From JAJPXC01 sp964628905 (GTDB lineage Bacteria; Bacteroidota; Bacteroidia; Bacteroidales; Muribaculaceae), in NCBI GenBank assembly GCA_964628905.1, contig CAZVNS010000004.1:1-64000 (forward strand): a stretch of 64,000 nucleotides of DNA. The letters run 5' to 3'. A program made the translations under genes and the position numbers. The notes below the pieces were generated by a model, which ran no database searches, was not told the origin of the DNA, and saw only the letters and a program-made list of their open reading frames with translations. Of the stretch, positions 9,222 to 18,622 are shown piece by piece. Positions within the stretch are counted from its first letter, which is position 1. Each line of letters opens with the position of its first letter.

Positions 9222-11414
9222 ATGATGAAGATTGATCAACAGACAGTGCAACGCATCCTCGACGCCGCCGACATCGTCGAAGTAGTCAGCGACTTTGTAA
9301 GCCTTAAGCGCCGTGGGGCTAACTATATAGGGCTTTGCCCATTCCACAACGAGCGCACACCTTCGTTCTCGGTGTCAAAATCGAAGGGTATTTGCAAATG
9401 CTTCAGTTGCGGCAAGGGAGGTTCGCCTGTGAATTTCATCATGGAATTGGAGCAGATGTCGTATCAGGAGGCTTTGAGATACCTCGCCAAGAAATACAAC
9501 ATCGAGATCCGCGAGCGCGAGCTTACCGACAAGGAGCGCCAGGAGGCCAACGACCGCGAAAGCCTCTTCGCCATCAACGACATGGCTCTCGAACACTTCC
9601 GCCGAAATCTCACCGGCACCGACGATGGGCGTGACATAGGTCTCGCTTACTTCTATGAGCGCGGCATCAACGACCGCTCCATCGCCAACTTCAAATTAGG
9701 ATACTCCCTCCCCAAGGGTTATGCGCTGATTGATGAAGCTCATCGACGAGGCTTCTCCGACAAATACCTCACCGAGTCGGGCCTTGCCGGCGTGTCATCG
9801 AAGGACGGGAAACTCTACGACAAGTACCGCGGGCGCGTGATTTACCCCATATTTTCCATATCAGGTAAGGTGCTCGGCTTCGGTGGACGCACTCTCCGCA
9901 AAGACAAGGATGTGGCCAAATACATCAACTCACCCGAAAACGCCATATATCACAAGAGCAACACCCTCTACGGCCTATACCAGGCCAAACAGGCGATAGC
10001 CCGGGCCGACCGATGTATTCTCGTCGAGGGCTACATGGATGTGATATCCATGCACCAGAGCGGCGTGGAGAACGTTGTGGCATCGTCAGGCACATCGCTC
10101 ACCGACAGCCAGATAAAACTCATCCATCGCTTCACTCCCAACGTCACGGTGATTTACGACTCCGACCCCGCCGGAATTAAAGCCTCACTACGAGGCATCA
10201 ACATGCTCCTTGCCGAGGGTATGGACGTAAAGGTAGTGCTCCTGCCCGAAGGTGACGACCCCGACTCATTCGCCCAGTCGCACACCACCACCGAGATAGA
10301 GACATACCTCAAGGAACATGCCACGGATTTTATCAGTTTTAAAACCAAGATATTGCTCCAGGGGGTTGAGAACGATCCCATAGCCCGGTCGAGGGTGATC
10401 ACCGACATTGTAGAGTCGATATCGGTGATACCCGACCTGATCACCCGCACTGTCTACACCCGCGAATGCTCGCTCGCTCTCGGCATTGACGAAAAGGTCT
10501 TGACTCTGCAGGTGGAGAAATTCTACCGCATCCGCCGCGACAAGGAGGCTGTACAAGCCGCTAAGGATAAAGCCGCTGCGACACTTGCCGGCATAGACTC
10601 CCGGCCCGCATCGCAAGAGCTTCAGCATCACGCAGTAAACTTGGCTCCGACCGACGACAATGTCATGCTACGCAGATATGAGCGCCGACTGCTTCGCTAT
10701 GTGCTCAAATATGGAATGCTCAACCTGTGCATGTCGTATACAGCCGATGGCGAGCAGGATGCCCCCGTCAGGCTTATCGACTATGTCGACGACGAGCTGA
10801 CTACCGACGGCATTCAATTGCGCACCCCCGTATTCGCAAAGGCTTATGAGCTGGCAAAACAAATGAGAGGAACCACATTTGATGATGACGAGCGTCAGGC
10901 AGTAAGCAACGCTACGGCCATGAGACAGCGCATGTGGGATGAGGGAGTGGAGCAGATCCGGGCGCAAGGGCTCGACCTGGCCGACATCAAATCACGTGAA
11001 GTGGCGCTCACCCAACGATGCGACCAAGCCTATAACGATTTGCTCACCCGCTTCACAACCAATTACATAGCATCGCGGCTGGCCTCAAGTGAAGATGACG
11101 AAATACGCCTGCTGACCGCCGACCTCGTTGCCGACAAATACCAGCTGAGTAGGGTACATACCAAATTTGCCCAGGTGCCCACCGAGGTTGAGCGGCTGCC
11201 GGGCTACGTGGAGCGTGCGGTATATGAACTGAAGGACGCCATACTGCAATGCCGCGGCAACCAGCTGCGCATGCAGCTCAGTGCCATGTCAGCCGATCCC
11301 GCCGCCGACATCAACGCAATCAGCTCGTTGATGCAACAGATCGCTGAACTCAATGCCGTACGGGCGCAGTTCGCCAAATACCTTGGCGAGCGCATCATCG
11401 CCCCCCGCAAGTAA
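9222..11414 (+). CDS. dnaG: DNA primase
   Basis: Synthesises RNA primers for chromosome replication. The zinc-binding domain is at the N-terminus, with ligands C39, H42, C60 and C63. The RNA-polymerase/TOPRIM core follows, with E269 in VEGYMD and the acidic pair D313/D315 in YDSDPAG. The C-terminal region of about 280 residues is helical and presumably binds the DnaB helicase. At 730 residues it is slightly long for the family. Two ATGs stand in tandem; I use the first, and starting at the second removes one residue. An R3 repeat follows the stop codon. Confidence 0.97.
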   Translation: MMKIDQQTVQRILDAADIVEVVSDFVSLKRRGANYIGLCPFHNERTPSFSVSKSKGICKCFSCGKGGSPVNFIMELEQMSYQEALRYLAKKYNIEIRERELTDKERQEANDRESLFAINDMALEHFRRNLTGTDDGRDIGLAYFYERGINDRSIANFKLGYSLPKGYALIDEAHRRGFSDKYLTESGLAGVSSKDGKLYDKYRGRVIYPIFSISGKVLGFGGRTLRKDKDVAKYINSPENAIYHKSNTLYGLYQAKQAIARADRCILVEGYMDVISMHQSGVENVVASSGTSLTDSQIKLIHRFTPNVTVIYDSDPAGIKASLRGINMLLAEGMDVKVVLLPEGDDPDSFAQSHTTTEIETYLKEHATDFISFKTKILLQGVENDPIARSRVITDIVESISVIPDLITRTVYTRECSLALGIDEKVLTLQVEKFYRIRRDKEAVQAAKDKAAATLAGIDSRPASQELQHHAVNLAPTDDNVMLRRYERRLLRYVLKYGMLNLCMSYTADGEQDAPVRLIDYVDDELTTDGIQLRTPVFAKAYELAKQMRGTTFDDDERQAVSNATAMRQRMWDEGVEQIRAQGLDLADIKSREVALTQRCDQAYNDLLTRFTTNYIASRLASSEDDEIRLLTADLVADKYQLSRVHTKFAQVPTEVERLPGYVERAVYELKDAILQCRGNQLRMQLSAMSADPAADINAISSLMQQIAELNAVRAQFAKYLGERIIAPRK

Positions 11415-11429
11415 GCATTGTGGCTAACT

Positions 11430-11466
11430 CAGACCCGTCGGACTTGTCGAACCCGTCGGACTTATC
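11430..11466 (+). repeat. R3 repeat after dnaG
   Basis: The unit CCCGTCGGACTT occurs twice (around GTCGAA) in this spacer, giving a short direct repeat. The same words (TCGGACTTGTC, CCGGGTC) make up a second site at 27213-27269, so this looks like a small dispersed repeat family placed just after stop codons. Confidence 0.5.
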
Positions 11467-11548
11467 TTATCAGCATGTTTTGTGCTCATCTATAAACATC
11501 TAAGGAGATGTTGCGTTGTATTTTTAACTACCGTGTGAAAAATTTTCT

Positions 11549-11556
11549 TAATTTTG
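11549..11556 (+). promoter_or_regulatory. -7 box of the alcohol dehydrogenase gene
   Basis: TAATTTTG matches the -7 consensus, 22 nt before the ATG at 11579. No TTTG is found at the right spacing upstream. Confidence 0.35.
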
Positions 11557-11578
11557 CGGTGTAACAAATTTCAACAAT

Positions 11579-12748
11579 ATGGATGATTTCAGATATTGTA
11601 CCCCGACCCAATATGTGTTCGGACATAACGCCGAGGCTCAAGTAGGAGAGTTGACCCGCCAGAGTGGCTGGAAACGAGTAGCCGTAGTGATAGGGCAAGG
11701 CTCGGTGAAGCGCTCCGGACTGCTTGACCGCGTAAATCAATCGCTTGATCAAGCAGGCATCTATCATGAACTAATAGAAGGGGTTAAACCTAATCCTGAC
11801 GACATATTGGTGCGTGAAGGCATCACAATCTGCCGCGATCACCAGCTCGACGCTCTGATAGCCGTGGGTGGTGGTTCGGCCATCGACACCGCTAAGGCTA
11901 TCGCAGCAGGCACATTGTACGACGGTGACTTCTGGGATTTCTATATCGGCAAAGCCACGGTAGAGCGCGCTCTACCCGTAGGCGTGGTGCTCACCATCCC
12001 CGCTGCCGGAAGTGAAGGCTCGGGCAACTCCGTGATCACCAACACCGCCACCAATCAGAAGATAAGCCTGCGTACCGATGTGGCCTTACGCCCCAAGTTC
12101 GCACTGCTTAACCCTGAGCTTACATTCACCCTCCCACCTTATCAGACAGCCAGTGGCATAGCCGATATGATGGCCCACATCATGGAGCGTTATTTCACCC
12201 CCACTCAAGACGTGGAGACTACCGACCGCATAGCTGAGGGTGTGCTCCAAGCAATCATCGAGGAGGGCCCAAAGGTTATGGCCAACCCCACCGACTATCA
12301 AGCTCGCGCCAACATCATGTGGGCCGGCACAATGGCCCACAACGGCATCTGCGGTTGCGGCCGTAAGGAGGACTGGGTGTCGCACTTCATGGAGCACGAG
12401 ATCTCGGCGCTATATGGTGTGACCCACGGAGCGGGTTTGGCAGTAGTATTCCCGGCATGGCTGACGTTCATGGCCGACCATAAGGTGGAGAAAGTCGCGC
12501 AATGGGCTCGCCGCGTGTTCCACTGCACCGACCATGACGACCGCACAGCCGCCCTTGAAGGTATCTCAGCATTGAAGGCATTCTTCAGTCGGCTCGGTCT
12601 GCCTGTAACCTTCGCTGAGTTAGGTGTCGAAAATCCCGACATACCCACCTTGGTTCGCAATCTGCACATTACCAAGGGTGACGTGATCGGCGGGTATATG
12701 CCACTGACAGCCGCCGATACCGAACAAATCTACCGACTGATGCTCTGA
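11579..12748 (+). CDS. Iron-containing alcohol dehydrogenase (YqhD/BdhA type)
   Basis: A 389-residue group III alcohol dehydrogenase, expected to reduce aldehydes with NAD(P)H and recycle cofactor in fermentation. The nucleotide-binding turn is GGGSAIDTAKA (97-107). The metal site fits D196, H200, H269 and H283, with the same spacing as in E. coli YqhD. The neighbourhood of PAAGSEGSGN (141-150) is also typical. Substrate preference cannot be read from sequence. Its stop codon overlaps the next ATG by one base (TGATG), indicating translational coupling with the FemAB-like gene. Confidence 0.92.
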   Translation: MDDFRYCTPTQYVFGHNAEAQVGELTRQSGWKRVAVVIGQGSVKRSGLLDRVNQSLDQAGIYHELIEGVKPNPDDILVREGITICRDHQLDALIAVGGGSAIDTAKAIAAGTLYDGDFWDFYIGKATVERALPVGVVLTIPAAGSEGSGNSVITNTATNQKISLRTDVALRPKFALLNPELTFTLPPYQTASGIADMMAHIMERYFTPTQDVETTDRIAEGVLQAIIEEGPKVMANPTDYQARANIMWAGTMAHNGICGCGRKEDWVSHFMEHEISALYGVTHGAGLAVVFPAWLTFMADHKVEKVAQWARRVFHCTDHDDRTAALEGISALKAFFSRLGLPVTFAELGVENPDIPTLVRNLHITKGDVIGGYMPLTAADTEQIYRLML

Positions 12749-13719
12749 TGAAGATACTTCGGTATAATAATGCATGGCGAAGCAATTGGGATAAGCTGGT
12801 CGACCAATCAGCCCAAGGCACATTTCTGCACAAACGAGGATACCTTGAATATCACGCCGACCGGTTCGTTGACTACTCACTCATAGCCATCGACGATAAA
12901 GACCGCCTGGTGGCAGCACTGCCGGCATCACTCGACAGCGAGGGTAGGGTAGTGAAATCGCACGGCGGACTTACCTACGGGGGCTGGATCACCGACCCAA
13001 AGCGGGTGAACGCCAATGTGATGCTCGAACTCTTTGGCCTCTCACTCGACCTCATGAAAGAGGATGGTATAGCCAAGCTCATTTACCGACCCGTACCCAC
13101 CATCTACCACCGCTATCCTGCCGAAGATGACATGTATGCACTCTTCCGCAATGGGGCAACTGTCGATGCTGTCAACATATCCACAGCCATCGACCTCGCT
13201 CATCCGCTATCTTTTGATCAAAACGCCCGCCGTTGCGTGAAGTTCGCCCAACAGTCAGGGGTGATTATTGACAATGATTCTCAGCTCGACAGATATTGGG
13301 AGATGCTCTCCGCACTTTTGCAAGATAAATACCACACCCGACCGGTGCATTCGCTCGACGAAATGCGACTACTCGTCAACCGGTTCCCAGACAATATCAA
13401 ACTGCACACCGTAAGCGCATCATCGGGAGAAATCGTTGCGGGAGTTTTAATTTATCTCACCCCAACCGTAGCGCATTGCCAGTATATCGCAACTACCAAT
13501 AAAGGGCGCGATCTTAAAGCCTTACCGCTACTATTTAAACATTTAATTCAAGTATATACACCACTTGTGAGATACTTTGACTTCGGCACCTCCAACGAGG
13601 ACTCCGGGCGCTATCTCAACGCCGGACTCTTGCGCCAGAAGGCAGGAATGGGTGGCCGAGGCATAGCCTACACAAGCTGGGCAATTGACCTATCAAACTT
13701 ATATGAACACACAACCTAA
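12748..13719 (+). CDS. FemAB/GNAT-like acyltransferase-fold protein
   Basis: A 323-residue protein with the layout of FemAB-type or BioF2-like acetyltransferases. The N-terminal part (FLHKRGYLEYH around 26-36) and the C-terminal region (FDFGTSNEDSGRYLNAGL, about 282-299) resemble members that transfer acyl or aminoacyl groups onto cell-wall or surface substrates. No exact substrate can be named. It overlaps the preceding dehydrogenase by 1 nt and the following malic enzyme by 17 nt, so the three are probably one transcript. The functional link between them is not obvious. Confidence 0.75.
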   Translation: MKILRYNNAWRSNWDKLVDQSAQGTFLHKRGYLEYHADRFVDYSLIAIDDKDRLVAALPASLDSEGRVVKSHGGLTYGGWITDPKRVNANVMLELFGLSLDLMKEDGIAKLIYRPVPTIYHRYPAEDDMYALFRNGATVDAVNISTAIDLAHPLSFDQNARRCVKFAQQSGVIIDNDSQLDRYWEMLSALLQDKYHTRPVHSLDEMRLLVNRFPDNIKLHTVSASSGEIVAGVLIYLTPTVAHCQYIATTNKGRDLKALPLLFKHLIQVYTPLVRYFDFGTSNEDSGRYLNAGLLRQKAGMGGRGIAYTSWAIDLSNLYEHTT

Positions 13720-16036
13720 GGTAACAAAAGAAATGGCCCTTGCATACCACACACAGGGCCGACCGGGCAAGACAGAGGTAGTGCCCACCAAACCGTACTC
13801 AACCCAAGCCGACCTGGCTCTTGCATATTCCCCCGGCGTGGCCTTCCCCTGCAGGGAAATTGAAGCCGACCCTGAGGACGCATACGCTTATACCAACAAA
13901 GGGAACCTCGTGGCCGTAATCTCCAATGGCACAGCCGTGCTCGGACTTGGAGATATCGGTGCGCTTGCCGGCAAGCCTGTGATGGAGGGGAAGAGCCTGC
14001 TGTTCAAAATCTTCGCAGGCATTGACTGTTACGACATCGAAGTTGACGAGAAAGATCCCGAAAAGTTCATCGAGATAGTCAAGGCCATTTCCCCCACATT
14101 CGGAGGCATCAACCTTGAGGACATCAAGGCCCCGGAATGTTTCGAAATCGAGCGACGACTCATTGAGGAGTGCAACATCCCCGTGATGCACGACGACCAG
14201 CATGGCACCGCCATCATCTCATCCGCCGGGCTACTCAACGCCCTGGAGATACAGCACAAGGATATCGACAAGATACGCCTTGTGGTCAACGGCGCAGGAG
14301 CCGCCGCCGTATCATGCACCAGGCTATATGTGGCATTAGGTGTGAAGCCGGAGAACATTGTGATGTGCGACTCCAAAGGCGTGATTAACACATCACGCAA
14401 AAACCTAAATGCGCAGAAACGAGAATTCGCCACCACCCGCAATATCAGCACACTTGCCGAAGCGATGGTCGACGCCGACGTGTTCCTCGGCCTATCAGTG
14501 AAAGATGTCGTAACTCCCGAGATGGTCAAGTCAATGGCTCCCAAACCCATAGTGTTCGCACTGGCCAACCCCGACCCGGAGATATCTTACGAAGCCGCCA
14601 TGGCCTCACGCGACGACCTTATATTCGCCACCGGACGCTCCGACTATCCCAACCAGATAAACAATGTGTTAGGCTTCCCCTACATATTCCGCGGGGCGCT
14701 CGACTCAGGAGCCACCGTAATAAATGAGACAATGAAACTCGCTGCGGTACGTGCCATAGCTTCACTGGCCAAAAAGCCTGTGCCTCCAGTAGTTAACGCG
14801 GCCTACAATATGACCAACCTTCGATTTGGACGTGACTACATATTGCCCAAACCGCTCGACCCGAGATTGCTTACCGTTGTAGCTCCCGCCGTAGCCCGCG
14901 GTGCTATGGAGAGCGGAGTGGCATGTCGCCCGATCACCGATTGGGATGCTTACGATCTGCGTCTGCGGCGCATGATGGGCCACGATACCAAGATGGTACG
15001 CCGCATGACCGATCAGGCCAAGACCAACCCCAAGCGCGTGGTCTTTGGCGAAGCGAATACCGACAACATGCTCCGCGCAGCCGTGTCGGCCTACAACCAG
15101 CATATATGCAATCCCATACTCCTTGGCAACGATGAGATGATAGCCAAGCGGGCCATGCGGCTTGGCGTCGACATCCAGGGCATAGAGATCGTCAACCCCC
15201 GCCACGACCGCGAAGCCGACCGCCGCGAACGCTACGCGTCGCAATTCGCCAAACGATGCCAGCGCAAGGGAGTCACTATGCCCGAAGCGCTTGAAAAGAT
15301 GTACGACCGTAACTATTTTGGCAACATGATGGTGGAATCGGGCGATGCCGACGCTTTTATCGCCGGTACTTACTCAGGCAACGGTTCGGCAGCGCGTATC
15401 GCCGACGAGGTGGTCGGCGTCAGGGATGGCTTCAGCCACTTCGCCACACTCCACATACTCAACACCAAGCGAGGCACTTACTTCCTGGCCGACACAATGA
15501 TCAACCGTAAATATGACGAGGAAACCCTCTACGATGTGACCCGCCTTACCCGCGACGCTGTGGAATACTTCGCCCACGACCCCGTGATTGCCATGGTGAG
15601 CTACTCCAACTTTGGCAGCAATCAGGATGCCGAAAGCCAGCGAGTGCACAATGTGGTGGCACGCCTCCAGGACGAAGACCCCCGCCTCCCCATTGATGGT
15701 GAGATGCAGGTGCATTACGCACTCAACCGTGAGCTACGCGATGCCACATTCCCCTTCTCGCGCATACGCGGCCGAGACGTCAACACCCTGGTGTTCCCCA
15801 ACTTGAGCGCCGCCAACACAGCCTACAGGCTCATGCTTGAAATGGGGGTAGGGGATGCAATTGGCCCGATACAGATGGGATTGCGCAAGCCCGTGCATTT
15901 CATCAACGTCGATGCCGACGTGCGCGACATCGTCAACCTGACCACCGTCGCCGTGCTCGACGCAGCCGTGCTCGAGACAGTGCATAAGGGTGAGGCAGTG
16001 ACCCCAATCCCTGACAATACCGAAAAATCGGTCTGA
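13703..16036 (+). CDS. maeB: NADP-dependent malic enzyme with phosphotransacetylase-like domain
   Basis: Oxidatively decarboxylates malate to pyruvate, supplying NADPH and pyruvate. Residues about 1-420 are the malic enzyme (YSPGVAFPCREI, LGLGDIGALAGKPVMEGK, and VMHDDQHGTAIISSAG as the metal/NADP site). About 430-777 is a phosphotransacetylase-related domain that is regulatory and usually inactive in MaeB proteins. The frame is open to a TTG at 13685, but the ATG at 13703 (MNTQPKVTKEMALAYH) is the natural start. It overlaps the FemAB-like gene by 17 nt. Confidence 0.95.
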   Translation: MNTQPKVTKEMALAYHTQGRPGKTEVVPTKPYSTQADLALAYSPGVAFPCREIEADPEDAYAYTNKGNLVAVISNGTAVLGLGDIGALAGKPVMEGKSLLFKIFAGIDCYDIEVDEKDPEKFIEIVKAISPTFGGINLEDIKAPECFEIERRLIEECNIPVMHDDQHGTAIISSAGLLNALEIQHKDIDKIRLVVNGAGAAAVSCTRLYVALGVKPENIVMCDSKGVINTSRKNLNAQKREFATTRNISTLAEAMVDADVFLGLSVKDVVTPEMVKSMAPKPIVFALANPDPEISYEAAMASRDDLIFATGRSDYPNQINNVLGFPYIFRGALDSGATVINETMKLAAVRAIASLAKKPVPPVVNAAYNMTNLRFGRDYILPKPLDPRLLTVVAPAVARGAMESGVACRPITDWDAYDLRLRRMMGHDTKMVRRMTDQAKTNPKRVVFGEANTDNMLRAAVSAYNQHICNPILLGNDEMIAKRAMRLGVDIQGIEIVNPRHDREADRRERYASQFAKRCQRKGVTMPEALEKMYDRNYFGNMMVESGDADAFIAGTYSGNGSAARIADEVVGVRDGFSHFATLHILNTKRGTYFLADTMINRKYDEETLYDVTRLTRDAVEYFAHDPVIAMVSYSNFGSNQDAESQRVHNVVARLQDEDPRLPIDGEMQVHYALNRELRDATFPFSRIRGRDVNTLVFPNLSAANTAYRLMLEMGVGDAIGPIQMGLRKPVHFINVDADVRDIVNLTTVAVLDAAVLETVHKGEAVTPIPDNTEKSV

Positions 16037-16060
16037 AAGGTCTGAAAATAACGAATTTGT

Positions 16061-16092
16061 TTTGCACAATTTTAAAATAATAGCTACATTTG
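16061..16092 (+). promoter_or_regulatory. Strong promoter of rplY operon
   Basis: TTTG at 16061-16064, a 20-nt spacer, then TACATTTG at 16085-16092: an essentially perfect Bacteroidota sigma-ABfr promoter. The predicted start near 16098 leaves a leader of about 80 nt before the rplY ATG, consistent with a highly expressed ribosomal operon. Confidence 0.75.
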
Positions 16093-16179
16093 CACCGCTT
16101 TTAGCATCCCGCCAGTGTGATGGGAAATTAAGGGCAACAACTTAATTTTGAGTAACACAATTAAATCATTAACCGAATC

Positions 16180-16836
16180 ATGAAAGTATTCAAATTGGCT
16201 GCCGAGCCTCGCGTAGCTCTCGGCAAAAAGGCCGCTAAAGACCTCCGCAAGGAGAACAAAATCCCCGTAGTGCTCAATGGTGGTGAAATCGTAGAGCTCC
16301 CCTACAAGGGCAAGCTCGAAGCCGGCCAGAAGCTTGTTGAGATCGCCAACGGCAAGGGTCTGATTACAACCGACCTCACCGTAACCCAGGAAGATGTGCG
16401 CAAACTCGTCTACACCCCCGACATCTACGCCGTAGAGCTCGACTTCAACGGGCAGAAGAAGATGGCTGTGATGAAGGAAATCCAGTTCCACCCCGTAAAG
16501 GACACTATCGTACACATCGACTTCCTTGAGGTATCTGACACCAAGCCCGTAGTGATGAGCGTACCCGTACAGCTCGAAGGCCACGCCGAAGGTGTGAAGG
16601 CCGGTGGTAAGCTCACCCTGTCAATGAAGAAGATTAAAGTTAAAGCTCCCTATACCGCTATCCCCGAGCGCCTTGTAATCAACGTCGACAACCTCGGCCT
16701 TGGTAAGACTCTTCAGGTCGGCGACCTCAACTTCGAGGGTCTTGAGCTTGTTAACGCTAAGAACGCTGTGGTTTGCGCCGTTCAGCTCACCCGTGCCGCT
16801 CGTGGTGCCGCTGCCGCTGCCGCCGCAGGTAAGTAA
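16180..16836 (+). CDS. rplY: 50S ribosomal protein L25 (general stress protein Ctc)
   Basis: Binds 5S rRNA in the large ribosomal subunit. The N-terminal L25 domain (about 1-95; RVALGKKAAKDLRKENKIP) is followed by the TL5/Ctc beta domain (about 100-195; IDFLEVSDTKPVVMSVPVQL). An alanine-rich tail ends the 218-residue protein. It heads a run with pth and the S4-domain gene (17-nt and 5-nt gaps), a grouping seen in many bacteria. Confidence 0.95.
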   Translation: MKVFKLAAEPRVALGKKAAKDLRKENKIPVVLNGGEIVELPYKGKLEAGQKLVEIANGKGLITTDLTVTQEDVRKLVYTPDIYAVELDFNGQKKMAVMKEIQFHPVKDTIVHIDFLEVSDTKPVVMSVPVQLEGHAEGVKAGGKLTLSMKKIKVKAPYTAIPERLVINVDNLGLGKTLQVGDLNFEGLELVNAKNAVVCAVQLTRAARGAAAAAAAGK

Positions 16837-16853
16837 GAGTTCGTTGACACTCT

Positions 16854-17417
16854 ATGAAATACCTCATTGTTGGGCTCGGTAATATAGGCGATGAATATCG
16901 CGATACCCGCCACAACATAGGATTTAAGATATTGGATGCCTTTGCCGAGGCATCCAATATTACTTTTTCGACAGAGCGTTATGGCGATGTCGGTCGCGGC
17001 CGTATAAAAAACAAGCAGGTAGTACTGCTCAAGCCCTCGACTTACATGAATTTAAGCGGCAATGCCGTACGCTACTGGAAGGAGAAGGAGAATATCGAGC
17101 TGGACAACATACTGATTGTAGTTGACGACCTCGCGCTACCCTTCGGCACAATACGCCTCAAACCCAAGGGGAGCGACGCCGGACACAACGGTTTGAAGAA
17201 TATCGCTGAAATGCTCGGCACTGACGCATACCCACGGCTGAGATTTGGCATCGGCAACGACTTCCCCCGCGGCTGTCAGATTGATTTCGTGCTCAGTCCG
17301 TTCACTCTCGATGAGCGCCAGCAGATGCCTCAACGCATCGAGGCGGCCTGCGATGCCATCCGCACATTCGTGCTCGCCGGACTGCAGACTGCAGCCTGCG
17401 ACTTCAATGGTAAATAA
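16854..17417 (+). CDS. pth: Peptidyl-tRNA hydrolase
   Basis: Releases tRNA from peptidyl-tRNA that drops off the ribosome. The 187 residues show LIVGLGNIGDEYRDTRHNIG with the catalytic histidine in RHNIG, STYMNLSG, and the GSDAGHNGLKNI substrate loop. Spacing to rplY and the next gene supports cotranscription. Confidence 0.96.
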   Translation: MKYLIVGLGNIGDEYRDTRHNIGFKILDAFAEASNITFSTERYGDVGRGRIKNKQVVLLKPSTYMNLSGNAVRYWKEKENIELDNILIVVDDLALPFGTIRLKPKGSDAGHNGLKNIAEMLGTDAYPRLRFGIGNDFPRGCQIDFVLSPFTLDERQQMPQRIEAACDAIRTFVLAGLQTAACDFNGK

Positions 17418-17422
17418 CCCTG

Positions 17423-17872
17423 ATGAAAGAAGAAGTAAGAATTGACAAATGGATGTGGGCCACACGCATATTCAAGACCCGCACCATCGCCACCGATGCC
17501 TGTAAAAAGGGTAGGGTAACAGTTGGTCCTGACCCAGCCGTGGCACCCTTGGCCAAACCATCGCGAACTATCAAGGTGGGTGATGTGATCAACGTGCGCA
17601 AACCTCCGGTCACTTACTCATTTCGCGTGCTCGCATTGGCGGAAAACCGCATGGGGGCAAAGCTCGTACCTGAATATCTTGAGAATATAACACCCAAGGA
17701 CCAGCTCGACCTACTTGAAGTGGTGAAAATCTCAGGCTTCGTCAACCGTCGCAAAGGACTTGGACGCCCTACCAAACGCGAGGGGCGCGAGCTGTCACAC
17801 TTCCAGCAGGAAGCCTTCGACTCCGATGGCTGGGACTTCGACTTTGACTTCGACGACGACTCTGAGGAGTGA
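17423..17872 (+). CDS. S4-domain RNA-binding protein (Hsp15/HslR family)
   Basis: The S4 fold occupies about residues 4-70 (RIDKWMWATRIFKTRTIATD, then GRVTVGP). A basic segment (NRRKGLGRPTKREGR) and a strongly acidic tail (DFDFDFDDDSEE) follow. Hsp15 proteins rescue stalled 50S-peptidyl-tRNA complexes, which fits its position 5 nt after pth. The acidic tail is an addition seen in Bacteroidota members. Confidence 0.9.
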   Translation: MKEEVRIDKWMWATRIFKTRTIATDACKKGRVTVGPDPAVAPLAKPSRTIKVGDVINVRKPPVTYSFRVLALAENRMGAKLVPEYLENITPKDQLDLLEVVKISGFVNRRKGLGRPTKREGRELSHFQQEAFDSDGWDFDFDFDDDSEE

Positions 17873-17880
17873 CCCTCATA

Positions 17881-17930
17881 CCTTAAAGTCCTTAAAATCC
17901 TAAAAGACATTAAGTTCACTAAAATCCTTA
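17881..17930 (+). repeat. R1 leader repeat upstream of the hemerythrin gene
   Basis: Consecutive units CCTTAAAGTCCTTAAAATCC, TAAAAGACATTAAG and CACTAAAATCCTTAA fill the spacer before the ATG at 17954. Same strand sense and composition as the other R1 tracts. Confidence 0.7.
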
Positions 17931-17953
17931 ATTATCAACAACTTAGCAACCCC

Positions 17954-18622
17954 ATGACTCTTTGCCCTAACGACTCGATGGTCGACCTCGTCAACTACGA
18001 CTATAACATACTCCCTCTGTTGAGCCGCTTCTCCATCCCCCTGGGTTTTAGGCAACACACAATTGCCGACGTTTGCCAAGGGGCTGGAATTGATGTAAAC
18101 GCATTCCTACTAATTATCAACCATGTGCTCGGAGGCATCAATGACCAAAAGCTTCGGAAGAAGGTAAAAGCCTCCGATGTGGTGAAATTTCTGAAAAACT
18201 CTCACGAGTATTTCGTCACATACAAGTTTCCCCACATTCGTCAAAACCTGCTTCAGGCACTCGACGAGAGCTACTCACAGATAAATCCGTCGATTATCAC
18301 ATTCTTTGATGAGTTTGTGGCAAAGGTGAGTCGCCACTTTGACTATGAGGAGCAATATCTGTTTCCATATATCGATGACCTTGAGCACGACAGGCCTACA
18401 GATTATAGCATAGAAATCTTCATCCGCCAGCACAGCGAAGTAAGCACATCGCTCAACGACCTGAAAAACATAATATTACGATACTATGTGACCGCCGTGC
18501 CTAACCGAATGTACGACGTTCTGGTCGATATCTACAATTGTGAGGCCGACATCCAATCGCACACCGACATCGAGAATGATATCCTCGTGCCTATTGTAAA
18601 ATCTATGGTACAGAAGATATGA
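17954..18622 (+). CDS. Hemerythrin-like HHE-domain protein
   Basis: A 222-residue protein whose helical bundle carries the diiron ligand pattern: HEYF, HFDYEEQYLFPYI, HSEVS and QSHTDIENDILVPI, as in hemerythrin and RIC/ScdA proteins. The first 60 residues resemble the short N-terminal domain of ScdA-type proteins but lack its CCGG motif. Likely binds O2, NO or iron and may repair or sense damage to iron-sulfur clusters. Its stop overlaps the next start as ATGA, so it is translationally coupled to a LuxR-type regulator. Confidence 0.85.
   Translation: MTLCPNDSMVDLVNYDYNILPLLSRFSIPLGFRQHTIADVCQGAGIDVNAFLLIINHVLGGINDQKLRKKVKASDVVKFLKNSHEYFVTYKFPHIRQNLLQALDESYSQINPSIITFFDEFVAKVSRHFDYEEQYLFPYIDDLEHDRPTDYSIEIFIRQHSEVSTSLNDLKNIILRYYVTAVPNRMYDVLVDIYNCEADIQSHTDIENDILVPIVKSMVQKI

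Noticed and set aside
13685..13702. TTG start for the malic enzyme
   Set aside because: ATG at 13703 is six codons downstream and begins the conserved N-terminus; the TTG version only extends the overlap with the preceding gene.
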